NCBI GenBank assembly: GCA_017618075.1
Contig: JAFZUY010000012.1
Span: 1-64,000, forward strand
Direction: 5' to 3'
Length of the DNA stretch: 64,000 nucleotides
Origin: Lachnospiraceae bacterium
GTDB lineage: Bacteria > Bacillota > Clostridia > Lachnospirales > Lachnospiraceae
Of this stretch, positions 1 through 10,300 are shown one piece after another. The notes under the pieces are model-generated. The model had not been told where the DNA came from, made no database searches, and saw only the letters and a list, made by a program, of their open reading frames with translations. Within the stretch, counting starts at the first letter, position 1. Every line of letters begins with the position of its first letter. Both the position numbers and the translations under genes were made by a program.

Positions 1-3000
1 CAGAGGATGCAGAAGCAGACGATGTCGAAGCAGAAGATGCAGAGGATGCGGAAACTGAAGAAGTTGATGTTGTAGAAGAGACTGACGAAGTTGATGCAGA
101 AGATGCAGAGGATGCTGAAGCAGAAGAAGTTGAGGCTGAAGAAGTTGACGCAGAAGATGCAGAAGAAATTGATACTGAAGAAGAAGTATCAATAGCAAAT
201 GAACTTGCTACAGTTAAGAATGGCTGGGAAAAGCAAAGCGACGGAACCTATAAGTATTACGAGAATGGTACTGCAGTAACAAAGAAGGTTAAAAAAATTG
301 GAAATGATTATTTCGGATTTGATAGTAACGGAATAATGTATGACAATAAAGTATTTAGCCTGTCTGACGGTAACAACTCTGTTTATTATCGTGCAAAAGA
401 AGGTGGATACCTTTATGTTAATTCCTGGTATGAGAATGAATATGGAAGTAAGTATTATTACGGAGCAGGCGGACGTGCAAACGTAGGTACTGCAGTTTTA
501 ACAATAGACGGAGTTAAATATTTATTCTCTAACGGCGGACAACTTATTAAGAGCGGAAGAGGTGAAGTAAACGCTGTTATATATGTATCTGACAGAGATG
601 GTAAAGCATATGTAGCAAAAATGGGCGGTTGGACCCTGGCCGGAGTAGACTGGTATTATTTTGATGAAGATGGCAGTTGTCAGAATTATACTATCTTCCA
701 GGATGGTGGAAAGTATTATCTCTGGACGTATAACGGAAAGGTGCTGTGTGACGACTGGGATACTTGTGATGGTTATGCTTACCGTGCCAAGGCTGATTGT
801 TCCCTTTGTGTAAATGAATGGTACACCACCTATTCGGGAGATAAGTATTATTACGGAGCGGAAGGAAAGGCATCTACCAGTTCCTGCGTTCTGACAATTG
901 GCGGTAAACTTTATCTTTTCTATAGTTATGGCCGACTTAATGTTAATGGTTCGAGTACTATTGATGGAGTATATTATTTATCTGATGAAAATGGTGTTGC
1001 GACCAAAGCTCCGCAAAACGGCTGGTGTCAGGTCGGTAAAAATTGGTATTATTTTGAGAACGGATCAAAAATATACAATAAGGTTTTGAAAATAGGCGGT
1101 TTTTACTATGGCTTTAATAGCGATGGCCGTATGTATGTGAATACAACTTTCAGTAATAAGCGTCCTACCTCAAGTAGCTACGGATATTTTTATGCGGATG
1201 CGGAAGGACATCTTTATATCAACAAATGGAAACAGGATGGAGGCCAATGGTATTATCATGGCGCAGACGGGGCACGTGTTGATAGCTGGCAGACAATTGC
1301 CGGTACAAGGTATTTCTTTACCCCCGGTTATTACAATGGAAGCATGATGAGATCCTGTTATGTCCTGGATGGAGATGATATTTATCGCTTGGGTTCTGAC
1401 GGCGTTGCAAAAAAGATAACCAATCCGAACGGTCTGTTTTATGATGTATACGAAGATTTTGCCGTATATTATGAGAACGGAGAGCTTATAACGAACGAAT
1501 GGAAAGAAATAAATGGAAAGTGGTTCTATTTTGACGACTGGGGAAGTCCTTTACGTGGAACGACAAGATATATTAAGTATGCACGCTTTGCTTTTAATGC
1601 TGACGGAACCATGGCATCTAAAGGTTGGTTAAAAATAGATGATGAGACATACTATGTAAAAAATGATAAAGGCTATCTTGCTACGGGTGAACAGCAGATT
1701 GGTGATAAATATTATTACTTTGATTCTTACGGAGAAATGTATACAGGCCTAGTCAAATATAATGGCAAGCTTTACATCCTTAATCCCGACGGTTCCTGGG
1801 CAGCAACGGCAAAAGAAGGCTGGAACAGTGTTCAGGGAAGCTGGTATTATGTAAAGGATGGCAATTTTGTCTGCGGAAGAGCACTTGAATTAGCCGATGG
1901 AACATACTATTTTGATAACAACGGAGCAATGATAAAGAATCAAGTTAAATATCATAATTATTATGGTGCTGACGGCAAAAAGGTTACCAAGGACGGTTGG
2001 TATAAAGTGGATACGAAATGGATTTATATCCAGAACGGTTCGACGCTTTACAGCTGTGTTGAAACGATTAATGGTTCACAATATGCTTTTAATTCTTATG
2101 ACTATATGGTTTCTAACGGCTGGTACAATGGCACTTATTATAATGCCGACGGTATTGCTGTAAAAACAAGCGCAACTAATAACGGATGGGTGCTTTACGG
2201 CGGAAGATATTACTATTTTAAAAACGGTTCTTTAGTACGTAATGCATGGGTTGGCGATTATTATCTAGGTTCCGACGGATCTATGATGACGAATCAGAGA
2301 ACCAAGGATAACTACTTTGTCGGAAAAGACGGAAAGTATGTTAAAAATACCGTTATTTATGGTCTGGTTGTTAAGTCAAACGGAAAGATTGCATGCAATG
2401 AATTCGTGACCATTGGCGATAAGAAGTATTATGCGATGGAGAATGGTTATGCCTGCTCTTATGGTGCGTATGTAATCGGAAAGAATCTTTATCAGTTTAA
2501 TACTACTACTGTTAACGGATATCCGGTTGGAGTGTATGTAAAGACTATTGCAACCAACGTAAAGAACAATCAGTGGTATCAGTTTGGAAATAAGTGGGCA
2601 TATGTCAGAGACGGTCAGGTAATTTTAGACGGAATAGCTGAGATTGGCGGTGCGAATTACTATTTCAGTAATGGTGTGATGATGACCAATTATTTAACCG
2701 GTTCATCTGATGCTAATTATTATTATAGCTCTTACGCTAATGATATGAATAGAGCAATCTATTTCGGAAGTGACGGAAAAGAAGTAAAGAACCGTTCAGG
2801 ATGGGTAAACGGATATTACTACGGAGCTGATCATAGAACTTCTAATGGATGGGTTTCGGTAAACGGTAAACTTTATTATGGTTATTCTGATCCCGGAAGA
2901 AGCGAATATCAAGTTATTAACGGAAAGATTTATCAGTTTGATACCAAAACGGGTGCTTACAAAAAAGAAGCAACCCAATTTAACGGATGGTTCCAGGCCG

Positions 3001-3338
3001 GAAACGATTGGTACTATTTCGAGAATGGTATTGCTGCTCGAGGAATGAAGACAATTTCTAAGGCAATTTACGCTTTCGGTAATGACGGTCGTATGTTGAA
3101 GAATACTTTACTAATTTCTAATGATGATAGTTCTTGCTATTATGTAAATTCGAAAGGTATTATTGATACAACCCCCGGATTCAGAACTGTTGACGGTAAG
3201 CTTTATTACTTTGACAAGGATGGCAAGGCTCTTATGGGAATTCATGTAATTAACGGAAAGACGTATTATTTTGAACATCCCTTTAGTAGTGACTATTATT
3301 ACTACTACTATTACTACTATTATCCTTACTATTACTAA
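1..3338 (+). CDS. Giant cell-wall-binding repeat protein, copy 1 (5' end outside window)
   Basis: The frame is open from the first full codon at base 3, so the gene starts outside the window; the first ATG (336) is internal. The visible part begins in a Glu/Asp/Ala/Val-rich stretch (bases 3-190), then about 1000 residues of short repeats with a GW...WYYF...NG pattern, the form of choline-binding/cell-wall-binding repeats (PF01473-like). Such repeats form beta-hairpins that bind wall polymers or glycans. It ends with ten Tyr, one Pro and three Tyr. There is no catalytic domain and no LPXTG motif, so attachment is probably non-covalent. It is a close paralogue of the two genes downstream. A role as surface adhesin or wall protein is inferred; the ligand is unknown. 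Confidence 0.85.
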   Translation, partial: EDAEADDVEAEDAEDAETEEVDVVEETDEVDAEDAEDAEAEEVEAEEVDAEDAEEIDTEEEVSIANELATVKNGWEKQSDGTYKYYENGTAVTKKVKKIGNDYFGFDSNGIMYDNKVFSLSDGNNSVYYRAKEGGYLYVNSWYENEYGSKYYYGAGGRANVGTAVLTIDGVKYLFSNGGQLIKSGRGEVNAVIYVSDRDGKAYVAKMGGWTLAGVDWYYFDEDGSCQNYTIFQDGGKYYLWTYNGKVLCDDWDTCDGYAYRAKADCSLCVNEWYTTYSGDKYYYGAEGKASTSSCVLTIGGKLYLFYSYGRLNVNGSSTIDGVYYLSDENGVATKAPQNGWCQVGKNWYYFENGSKIYNKVLKIGGFYYGFNSDGRMYVNTTFSNKRPTSSSYGYFYADAEGHLYINKWKQDGGQWYYHGADGARVDSWQTIAGTRYFFTPGYYNGSMMRSCYVLDGDDIYRLGSDGVAKKITNPNGLFYDVYEDFAVYYENGELITNEWKEINGKWFYFDDWGSPLRGTTRYIKYARFAFNADGTMASKGWLKIDDETYYVKNDKGYLATGEQQIGDKYYYFDSYGEMYTGLVKYNGKLYILNPDGSWAATAKEGWNSVQGSWYYVKDGNFVCGRALELADGTYYFDNNGAMIKNQVKYHNYYGADGKKVTKDGWYKVDTKWIYIQNGSTLYSCVETINGSQYAFNSYDYMVSNGWYNGTYYNADGIAVKTSATNNGWVLYGGRYYYFKNGSLVRNAWVGDYYLGSDGSMMTNQRTKDNYFVGKDGKYVKNTVIYGLVVKSNGKIACNEFVTIGDKKYYAMENGYACSYGAYVIGKNLYQFNTTTVNGYPVGVYVKTIATNVKNNQWYQFGNKWAYVRDGQVILDGIAEIGGANYYFSNGVMMTNYLTGSSDANYYYSSYANDMNRAIYFGSDGKEVKNRSGWVNGYYYGADHRTSNGWVSVNGKLYYGYSDPGRSEYQVINGKIYQFDTKTGAYKKEATQFNGWFQAGNDWYYFENGIAARGMKTISKAIYAFGNDGRMLKNTLLISNDDSSCYYVNSKGIIDTTPGFRTVDGKLYYFDKDGKALMGIHVINGKTYYFEHPFSSDYYYYYYYYYYPYYY

Positions 3339-3362
3339 GTGATAACTGATAGTTAAAATTGA

Positions 3363-3395
3363 GAAGGATGGCGTGAAAATGCCATCCTTCTTTTT
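3363..3395 (+). terminator. Rho-independent terminator after repeat protein 1
   Basis: The arms GAAGGATGGC (3363-3372) and GCCATCCTTC (3381-3390) pair perfectly around an 8-nt loop, followed by five T. The same stem follows the other two paralogues. Confidence 0.93.
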
Positions 3396-3452
3396 AGATA
3401 TTTATTCACAAATACTAAGGGCTAAATTCGTCTATTTTTTTAAAATATTGAG

Positions 3453-3481
3453 TGCATTTTTTGTCATATACATGTTAAAAT
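3453..3481 (+). promoter_or_regulatory. Candidate promoter of repeat protein 2
   Basis: A weak -35 (TGCATT) lies 17 bp before the -10 TAAAAT. The block containing it, roughly 3447-3497, is almost identical to the block upstream of the next paralogue (7271-7320), including TTTTTTGTCATATACATG. The conservation supports a regulatory role; the exact -35 is uncertain. Confidence 0.5.
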
Positions 3482-3543
3482 TTAAGTAGTTGTTTTTTAA
3501 CGACATAAACAGCATTTATGTCAAAAGTGTAAAGGAGGAAATT

Positions 3544-6500
3544 ATGCGAAAAAGGAATTTGAAGAATGCAATGGTGAAAACAATAGCAGTTGTTTCGGCG
3601 ACTGCTATGCTTTCAACTTCATTCAGTACGATTTCGTTTGCGCAGGAAGTGCCGGAGGATGCTGAAATAGTTGACTCTGCTTATTCCGAAGTAGTGGAAT
3701 CGGATCTGACAGAAGATATTGCATTGGATGAAATTGAGGAAGTTGCAGCTGTTGAAGTTGAAGAAGCTGAAGCTACTGAAGTTGAAGCGGAAGATGCAGA
3801 AACTGAAGAGGTTGATGCAGAAGAAGCTGAAGCTGACGAAGCTGGAACTGAAGAAGTTGATGCTGTAGAAGTTGATGCTGTAGAAGCAGAAGAAGTTGAT
3901 TCAGAAGATGCAGAAGAAGTTGATTCGGTGGACGCTGATGCAGAAGAAGCTGACGTAGAAGTTTCAGAAACTGAAGAAGATGCATTAGATTCAGAAATTG
4001 ACGAAGTTGAAGCAGAAGAAATTGATACTGAAGAAGAAGTATCGATAGCAAATGAACTTGAGATTATTAAGAATGGCTGGGTAAAGCAAAGCGACGGATC
4101 CTATAAGTATTATGAGAACGGTGTTGCAGTAACACATCAGGTTAAAAAAATCGGAAATGATTATTTCGGATTTGATTATGACGGAATAATGTATGACGAT
4201 ACATCTTTTAGTATATGGGAGGAAGATGTTGACAACTGGGTAAACTATTGTGCAAAAAAAGGCGGATACCTTTATGTCAATTCCTGGTATGAAGACGAAT
4301 GGGGAAACTTGCTTTATTTCGGAGCAGGCGGACGTGCAAACGTAGGAGATGCTGTTTTAACAATAGACGGAGTTAAATATTTATTCATTAACGGTGGATG
4401 GCTTTATACCTGTGGAAGAACCGAAGTAAACGGTGTTATATATATGTCTGACGGTGATGGCAAAGCATATGCGCTGAAAAAAGGCGGTTGGACCAAGTTC
4501 GGAGAAGACTGGTATTATTTAAAGGCAGATGGCAGTTATGAGGTATATAAGGTCTTTACGGAAGGTGGAAAGTATTATCTCTGGACGTATGACGGAATGG
4601 TGCTGTGTGACGACTGTGATTCTTATGATGGTTATGCTTACCGTGCCAAGGCAGACTGTTCTCTTTATGTAAATGAATGGTACTCCGATCCATGGGGTGA
4701 TAAATATTACTATGGCGCAGAAGGAAAGGCGTCTCGCAATTATAGTGTTCTGACGATTGGCGGAAAACAGTATCTTTTCGAAGATTGGGGTAGACTATAT
4801 GCTGATGGCTCGGCTACTGTTGATGGAGTAAATTATATTTCGGATGAAAACGGTATTGCGACTAAGACTCCACAAAAAGGATGGTTTCAGTACGGAAAGA
4901 ATTGGTACTATTTAGAGAATGGTAAACCGATTACCTATCAGATTAGGAAAATAGGCGGTTTTTACTATGCCTTTGATTACAGCGGTCAAATGTATGTAAA
5001 TGAAACTTTCGGTTTTTCATTTTATGATGAATACGGTGATTATCAGGGATATTATTATTACTATGCCGACGCAGATGGACATCTTTATGTAAACAAATGG
5101 AGACTGGATGAGGGCGAATGGTATTACTATGGCGCTGATGGAGCGAAAGTTAAGGGCTGGAAGACAATTGCCGGTACAAAGTATTTCTTTAGCGAGAACA
5201 GTTCTTATTATTACGATTCCGGAAGAATGATGAGATCCTGCTATGTCCTGGATGGAAATGATATTTATCGCTTAGGTTCTGACGGCGTTGCAAAGAAGAT
5301 AAGTAATCCGAACAATCTGTTTTATGATGTATACGAGAATTTCGCCGTATATTATGAGAACGGAACGCTTGTAAAGAATGCATGGAGAACCATAAACGGC
5401 AAGTATTTCTATTTTGATTCCGAGGGAAGTGCTGTTCGTGGAAAGGTCAGAAAGATTGCGAATGCATATTATGCTTTTAATGCTGACGGAACTATGGCAA
5501 CAAAAGGCTGGGTAAAATTAGACAATAATACATACTATGTAGAAAATAATGATGGAAATCTTGCTAAAGGCGAAAAGAACATTGGTGGTAAATATTATTA
5601 TTTTACTGATGATGGTCAAATGAGGACAGGAATCATCAACTATAATAACAAGACTTATTTCCTCAATCCCGACGGTTCATGGGCGGCAACAGCAAAAGAA
5701 GGCTGGAACAGTGTTCAGGGAACTTGGTATTATATGAAGGATGGAAATCTTCTTCGCGGACAAGAACTTGAATTAGCCGATGGAAGATACTATTTTGATT
5801 CTAACGGAGCAATGGTAAAGAATGTTGTTAGAGGTCTTTGTTATTACGGTGCTGACGGCAGACAGGTTACCAAGACCGGTTGGTATAAGGTAGATACGAA
5901 ATGGATTTATATCCAGAACGGTTCATTGTGTTGTGGAGATACTTACGAGATTAACAAGACCGTATATGCTTTTGATTTTCAAGGATTTCTGATTACCAAC
6001 GGCTGGTATGATGGAGTTTATTATAATGCAGACGGTATTGCTGTAAAGAAGAGCACAATAAAAGACGGATGGCAGCTTTACGGCGGAAGATACTACTATT
6101 ATAAAAACGGTTCTTTAGTACGTAATGCATGGGTTGGGGATTATTATATCGGTTCCGGCGGATTTATGCTGACTGAACGCTCAACTCCAGATAACTATTA
6201 TGTCGGAAAAGACGGAAAGTATGTTAAAAATACCATTATTGAAGGTTATGTTATTAAGTCTAACGGAAAGATTGCAAGTAATGAATTCGTAACTATTGGC
6301 AGTAAGAAGTATTATGCTATGGAAGATGGATATGCCTTTCCTTATGAAACATATGTAATCGGAAAGAATCTTTATCAGTTTAAGATTACGTATGTTGACG
6401 GATATTCAGTTGGAGAGTACGTAAAGACTATTGCAACCAACGTAGAGAACAATAAGTGGTATCAGTTTGGAAATAAGTGGACATATGTCAGAGACGGTCA

Positions 6501-7173
6501 GGTTATTTTAAACGGAATAGCTGAGATTGGTGGAGTAAATTACAATTTCGTTGATGGCGTGATGGAGCCTTATAGCATGACGGATTATACTGTTTCCGGC
6601 GAATACAATGGTTACCCTGACACCAGAAGAGTGACTAATTTCGGAAGCGATGGAAAAGAAGTAAAGAACCTTTCAGGATGGGTTAATGGATACTACTACG
6701 GAGCCGATCATAAGACAGCTTATGGATGGGTTCAGGTAAACGGTAAACTTTATTATGGTTATTCTGATCCCGGAAGAAATGAATATGAAGTATTAAACGG
6801 AAGGATTTATCAGTTTGATACCAAAACGGGCGCTTTCAAAAATGAAGTATACAAATATAACGGATGGCTTCAGGCCGGAAGCGACTGGTTCTATTTCGAG
6901 AATGGTTATGCTGTTACCGGTGCAAAAACAATCGGAAAAGCTACTTATGCATTCGATTATTATGGTCGTATGTTGACAAATTGCATAGCAGAGTTTGATG
7001 GTGAACTCTATTATGTAAATTCGGAAGGTATTATTGATACAACGCCCGGATTCAGAACTGTTAACGGTAAGCAATATTACGTTGATAAGGATGGCAAGGT
7101 TCTTTCGGGAATTCGTGTTATTAACGGAAAGACATATTATTTAGGCAGTTCCTATTATGATTATTACTACTAA
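3544..7173 (+). CDS. Giant cell-wall-binding repeat protein, copy 2
   Basis: The start at 3544 follows AAAGGAGG at good spacing and gives a clean signal peptide (MRKRNLKN, then a hydrophobic core, with cleavage likely after SFA at residue 33); an upstream in-frame ATG at 3490 lacks this. The product is 1209 residues. Residues about 38-170 are an acidic low-complexity stretch of E, D, A and V. The rest is a tandem array of Trp/Tyr/Gly cell-wall-binding-type repeats, often YYGADG or GWxxxxxxWYYFxNG. The C-terminus is YYDYYY. There is no enzymatic domain or sortase motif. It is a paralogue of both neighbours, with the same leader, terminator and domain order. The acidic part may act as an extended, charged spacer; that is inference. 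Confidence 0.9.
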   Translation: MRKRNLKNAMVKTIAVVSATAMLSTSFSTISFAQEVPEDAEIVDSAYSEVVESDLTEDIALDEIEEVAAVEVEEAEATEVEAEDAETEEVDAEEAEADEAGTEEVDAVEVDAVEAEEVDSEDAEEVDSVDADAEEADVEVSETEEDALDSEIDEVEAEEIDTEEEVSIANELEIIKNGWVKQSDGSYKYYENGVAVTHQVKKIGNDYFGFDYDGIMYDDTSFSIWEEDVDNWVNYCAKKGGYLYVNSWYEDEWGNLLYFGAGGRANVGDAVLTIDGVKYLFINGGWLYTCGRTEVNGVIYMSDGDGKAYALKKGGWTKFGEDWYYLKADGSYEVYKVFTEGGKYYLWTYDGMVLCDDCDSYDGYAYRAKADCSLYVNEWYSDPWGDKYYYGAEGKASRNYSVLTIGGKQYLFEDWGRLYADGSATVDGVNYISDENGIATKTPQKGWFQYGKNWYYLENGKPITYQIRKIGGFYYAFDYSGQMYVNETFGFSFYDEYGDYQGYYYYYADADGHLYVNKWRLDEGEWYYYGADGAKVKGWKTIAGTKYFFSENSSYYYDSGRMMRSCYVLDGNDIYRLGSDGVAKKISNPNNLFYDVYENFAVYYENGTLVKNAWRTINGKYFYFDSEGSAVRGKVRKIANAYYAFNADGTMATKGWVKLDNNTYYVENNDGNLAKGEKNIGGKYYYFTDDGQMRTGIINYNNKTYFLNPDGSWAATAKEGWNSVQGTWYYMKDGNLLRGQELELADGRYYFDSNGAMVKNVVRGLCYYGADGRQVTKTGWYKVDTKWIYIQNGSLCCGDTYEINKTVYAFDFQGFLITNGWYDGVYYNADGIAVKKSTIKDGWQLYGGRYYYYKNGSLVRNAWVGDYYIGSGGFMLTERSTPDNYYVGKDGKYVKNTIIEGYVIKSNGKIASNEFVTIGSKKYYAMEDGYAFPYETYVIGKNLYQFKITYVDGYSVGEYVKTIATNVENNKWYQFGNKWTYVRDGQVILNGIAEIGGVNYNFVDGVMEPYSMTDYTVSGEYNGYPDTRRVTNFGSDGKEVKNLSGWVNGYYYGADHKTAYGWVQVNGKLYYGYSDPGRNEYEVLNGRIYQFDTKTGAFKNEVYKYNGWLQAGSDWFYFENGYAVTGAKTIGKATYAFDYYGRMLTNCIAEFDGELYYVNSEGIIDTTPGFRTVNGKQYYVDKDGKVLSGIRVINGKTYYLGSSYYDYYY

Positions 7174-7197
7174 GCAATAGCTGATAGTAAAACCAGA

Positions 7198-7230
7198 GAA
7201 GGATGGCAAGAAAGTGCCATCCTTCTTTTT
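7198..7230 (+). terminator. Rho-independent terminator after repeat protein 2
   Basis: The stem GAAGGATGGCA (7198-7208) pairs with TGCCATCCTTC (7215-7225) around a 6-nt loop, then TTTTT. Confidence 0.93.
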
Positions 7231-7276
7231 AGATTTTTTTCATGATTATATTGTCCTGTTTTTTTGAAATAATTAG

Positions 7277-7305
7277 TACATTTTTTGTCATATACATGGT
7301 AAAAT
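7277..7305 (+). promoter_or_regulatory. Candidate promoter of repeat protein 3
   Basis: TACATT and TAAAAT are spaced 17 bp apart, inside a block nearly identical to the one upstream of copy 2. A second shared motif, GCAT followed by ATG(A/T)CA-like bases, lies closer to the ribosome-binding site in both leaders. Confidence 0.5.
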
Positions 7306-7375
7306 TTATGTAGTTGTTTAAAATTTTTATTATCAAAGAAAAAAGCATAAATGACAATGTATAAAGGAGGAAATT

Positions 7376-10300
7376 ATGCGAAAAAGTAATGTAAAGAATG
7401 CAATAGTGAGAACAATAGCATTCGTTTCGGCGACTGCTATGCTTTCAACTTCATTCAGTACGATTTCGTTTGCGAAGGAAGTGCCGGAGGATACTGATAC
7501 AGTTGACTCTGCTTATTCCAAAGTGGTGGAATCGGATCTGACGGAAGATATTGCATTGGATGAAGTTGAGGAAGTTGCAGCTGCTGAAGCTGATGATGCA
7601 GAAGTTGTGTCATTAGAAGAGGCTGATTCAGAAACTGCTGAAACAGAAGATGTTAATGCAGATGAGGTTGATGCTGATGATGCTGAAATTGATGAAGTTG
7701 AAGCAGAAGATGTTGACGCAGAGGCAGTAGAAGCAGACGAAGTTGAAGCAGAAGATGTTGTATTAGAAGAAGTTGCAGCAGAAGATGCAGAAACTGAAGT
7801 GATTGACGCAGAGGCTGCAGAGAATACAGAATCCGACGAAGTTGTTGTAGAAGAAGCAGACGAAGTTGAAGTAGAAGATGCTGATGCAGAGGCAGTAGAA
7901 GCTGACGAAGCTGAAGAAATTGATACTGAAGAAGAAGTATCGATTGCAAATGAACTTGGTAGTGTTACCAATGGCTGGGAAAAGCAGAGTGACGGAACCT
8001 ATAAGTATTACGAGAATGGTATTATGGTACGTAATACCATTAAAAAAATCGGAAATGATTATTTCGGATTTGATATATACGGAACAATGTATGACAATAA
8101 AAAATTTCAATTATATGGGAACTACGATGCATGGTATCTAGCAAAAAAGGGCGGATATCTTTATGTTAATTCCTGGTATGAGGACGATTGGGGAGACAAG
8201 TATTATTACGGAGCAGGCGGACGTGCAAACGCAGGTAATGCGGTTTTAACTATAGACGGAGTTAAATATTTATTTGGTGACGGCGGAGAACTTTGTATTA
8301 ATAGAAAGGTCGAAATAGACGGCGTTTTATATGCATCTGATGAGAATGGCAAAGCATATACACTGAAAAAAGGTGGCTGGACCCAGGTCGGAGAAGGCTG
8401 GTATTATTTAGAGGCGGATGGTTCTTATAAAGAAAACACCTTATTCAAAAAAGGCGGAAAGTATTATTTCTGGACATGGTATGGAAGAGTGCTTTGTAAC
8501 AATACTACTTCTTCAAATGGTTACGGTTATCGTGCAAAGGGTGACTGTTCCCTTTTTGTAAATGAATGGTACATCAATGAGTACGGAGATAAGTATTATT
8601 ATGGAGCGGAAGGAAAGACACCTACCAGTCCTTGTGTTCAGACGATTGACGGAAAATTGTATCTTTTCGATGGTGTTGGCCGACTTCGTGTTAATGGTAA
8701 AAGAACCATCGATGGAATAATTTATATTTCTGATGAAAACGGTATTGCAACCAAAGTTATAAAAGACGGATGGGTTCAATCCGGTAAAAATTGGTATTAT
8801 TTTGAGAACGGAACAGAAATTACCAGTCAGATTAGGAAAATAGGAAGTTTTTACTTTGGATTTGATTATAGCGGCCATATGTATGTGAATACAACTTTCA
8901 GCATGAGCCAATATGATGAAAGTGGCAGTTACATAGGCCACGGATATTATTATGCAGATTCAGAAGGACATCTTTATATAAACAAATGGCGACAGTATTA
9001 TGGTGAATGGTTTTACTATGGTGCGGATGGAACACGTGTTTCGGGTTGGCAGACAATTGCAGGTACAAGGTATTTCTTTAACCCCGGTTACGATGGAAAC
9101 ATGCTGAGATCCTGCTATGTCATGGATGGAAATGATATTTATCGTTTGGGTTCTGATGGCGCAGCGAAGAAGGTAACCAATCCCAATAATTTATTCTATG
9201 ATGTATACGAGAGATTTGCTGTATATTATGACAACGGAACGCGTGTAAGGAATACATGGAAAGAAATAAATAAAAAGTGGTTCTATTTTGACTCCAGCGG
9301 AAGTCCTATTCATGGAGATGTTAGAAATATTAAGAATATATACTATGCTTTTAATGCTGACGGAACCATGGCAACTACAGGCTGGGTAAAACTAAACGGT
9401 TATACATACTATGTAAGAAATGATAAAGGCTATCTTGCTACAGGTGAACAGCAGATTGGTGATAAATATTATTATTTTGAGAAAAATGGCCGAATGATGA
9501 CCGGAATCATCAATTATAATAATAAAATTTATTTCCTTAATCCCGACGGTTCATGGGCAGCAACGGCAAAAGAAGGCTGGAACAGTGTTCAGGGAACCTG
9601 GTATTATGTGAAGGATGGCGAACTTGTTTGCGGACAAGAACTTGAATTAGCCGACGGAACATACTATTTTAATTACTACGGAGCAATGGTAAAGAACGAA
9701 GTAGTAAATCAAAAGTATTATGGTGCTGACGGTAAACAGGTTACCAAGACCGGTTGGTATAAGGTAGATACGAAATGGATTTATATCCAGAACGGTTCAT
9801 TGCTTTACGATGGTGTTAAAACGATTAATAAGACTGAATATGCCTTTACTTATGAAGGTTATCTGATTACCAACGGCTGGTTTGAAGGCGTCTATTATAA
9901 TGCAGACGGTATTGCTGTTAAGAAGAATATTAAAGACGGATGGCAGCTTTACGGCGGAAGATATTACTATTATAAAAACGGCTCTTTGGTATTCAATACA
10001 TGGGTTGGCGATTATTATATCGGTTCCCAAGGATATATGCTCAGAAATCAGGAAACTCCGGATAACTACTACGTAGGAAATGACGGAAAGTATGTTAAAA
10101 ATACCATTATTAACGGAAGAGTTGTTAAGTCAAACGGAAAGATTGCATATAATGAATTTGTGACCATTGGCAGCAAGAAGTATTATGCAGGGGAGTATGG
10201 CTCTACATGCACTAGTGAAGCATATGTAATCGGAAAGAATCTTTATCAGTTTAAGCTTACTAATGTTAACGGAGTACAGGTTGGAGAATATGTAAAAACC

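Noticed and set aside
3490-3543. N-terminal extension of repeat protein 2 from ATG 3490
   Set aside because: The extension would put a charged segment before the signal peptide and ignores the strong AAAGGAGG site before 3544.
3773-4051. Leu/Gln-rich minus-strand ORF
   Set aside because: Another shadow of low-complexity acidic coding sequence in copy 2.
7513-7971. A 152-residue Ser/Ala/Thr-rich minus-strand ORF
   Set aside because: It is the antisense shadow of the acidic repeat stretch in copy 3; GAA/GAT/GCA codons read backwards as Ser/Ala/Thr codons. No ribosome-binding site and no independent support.
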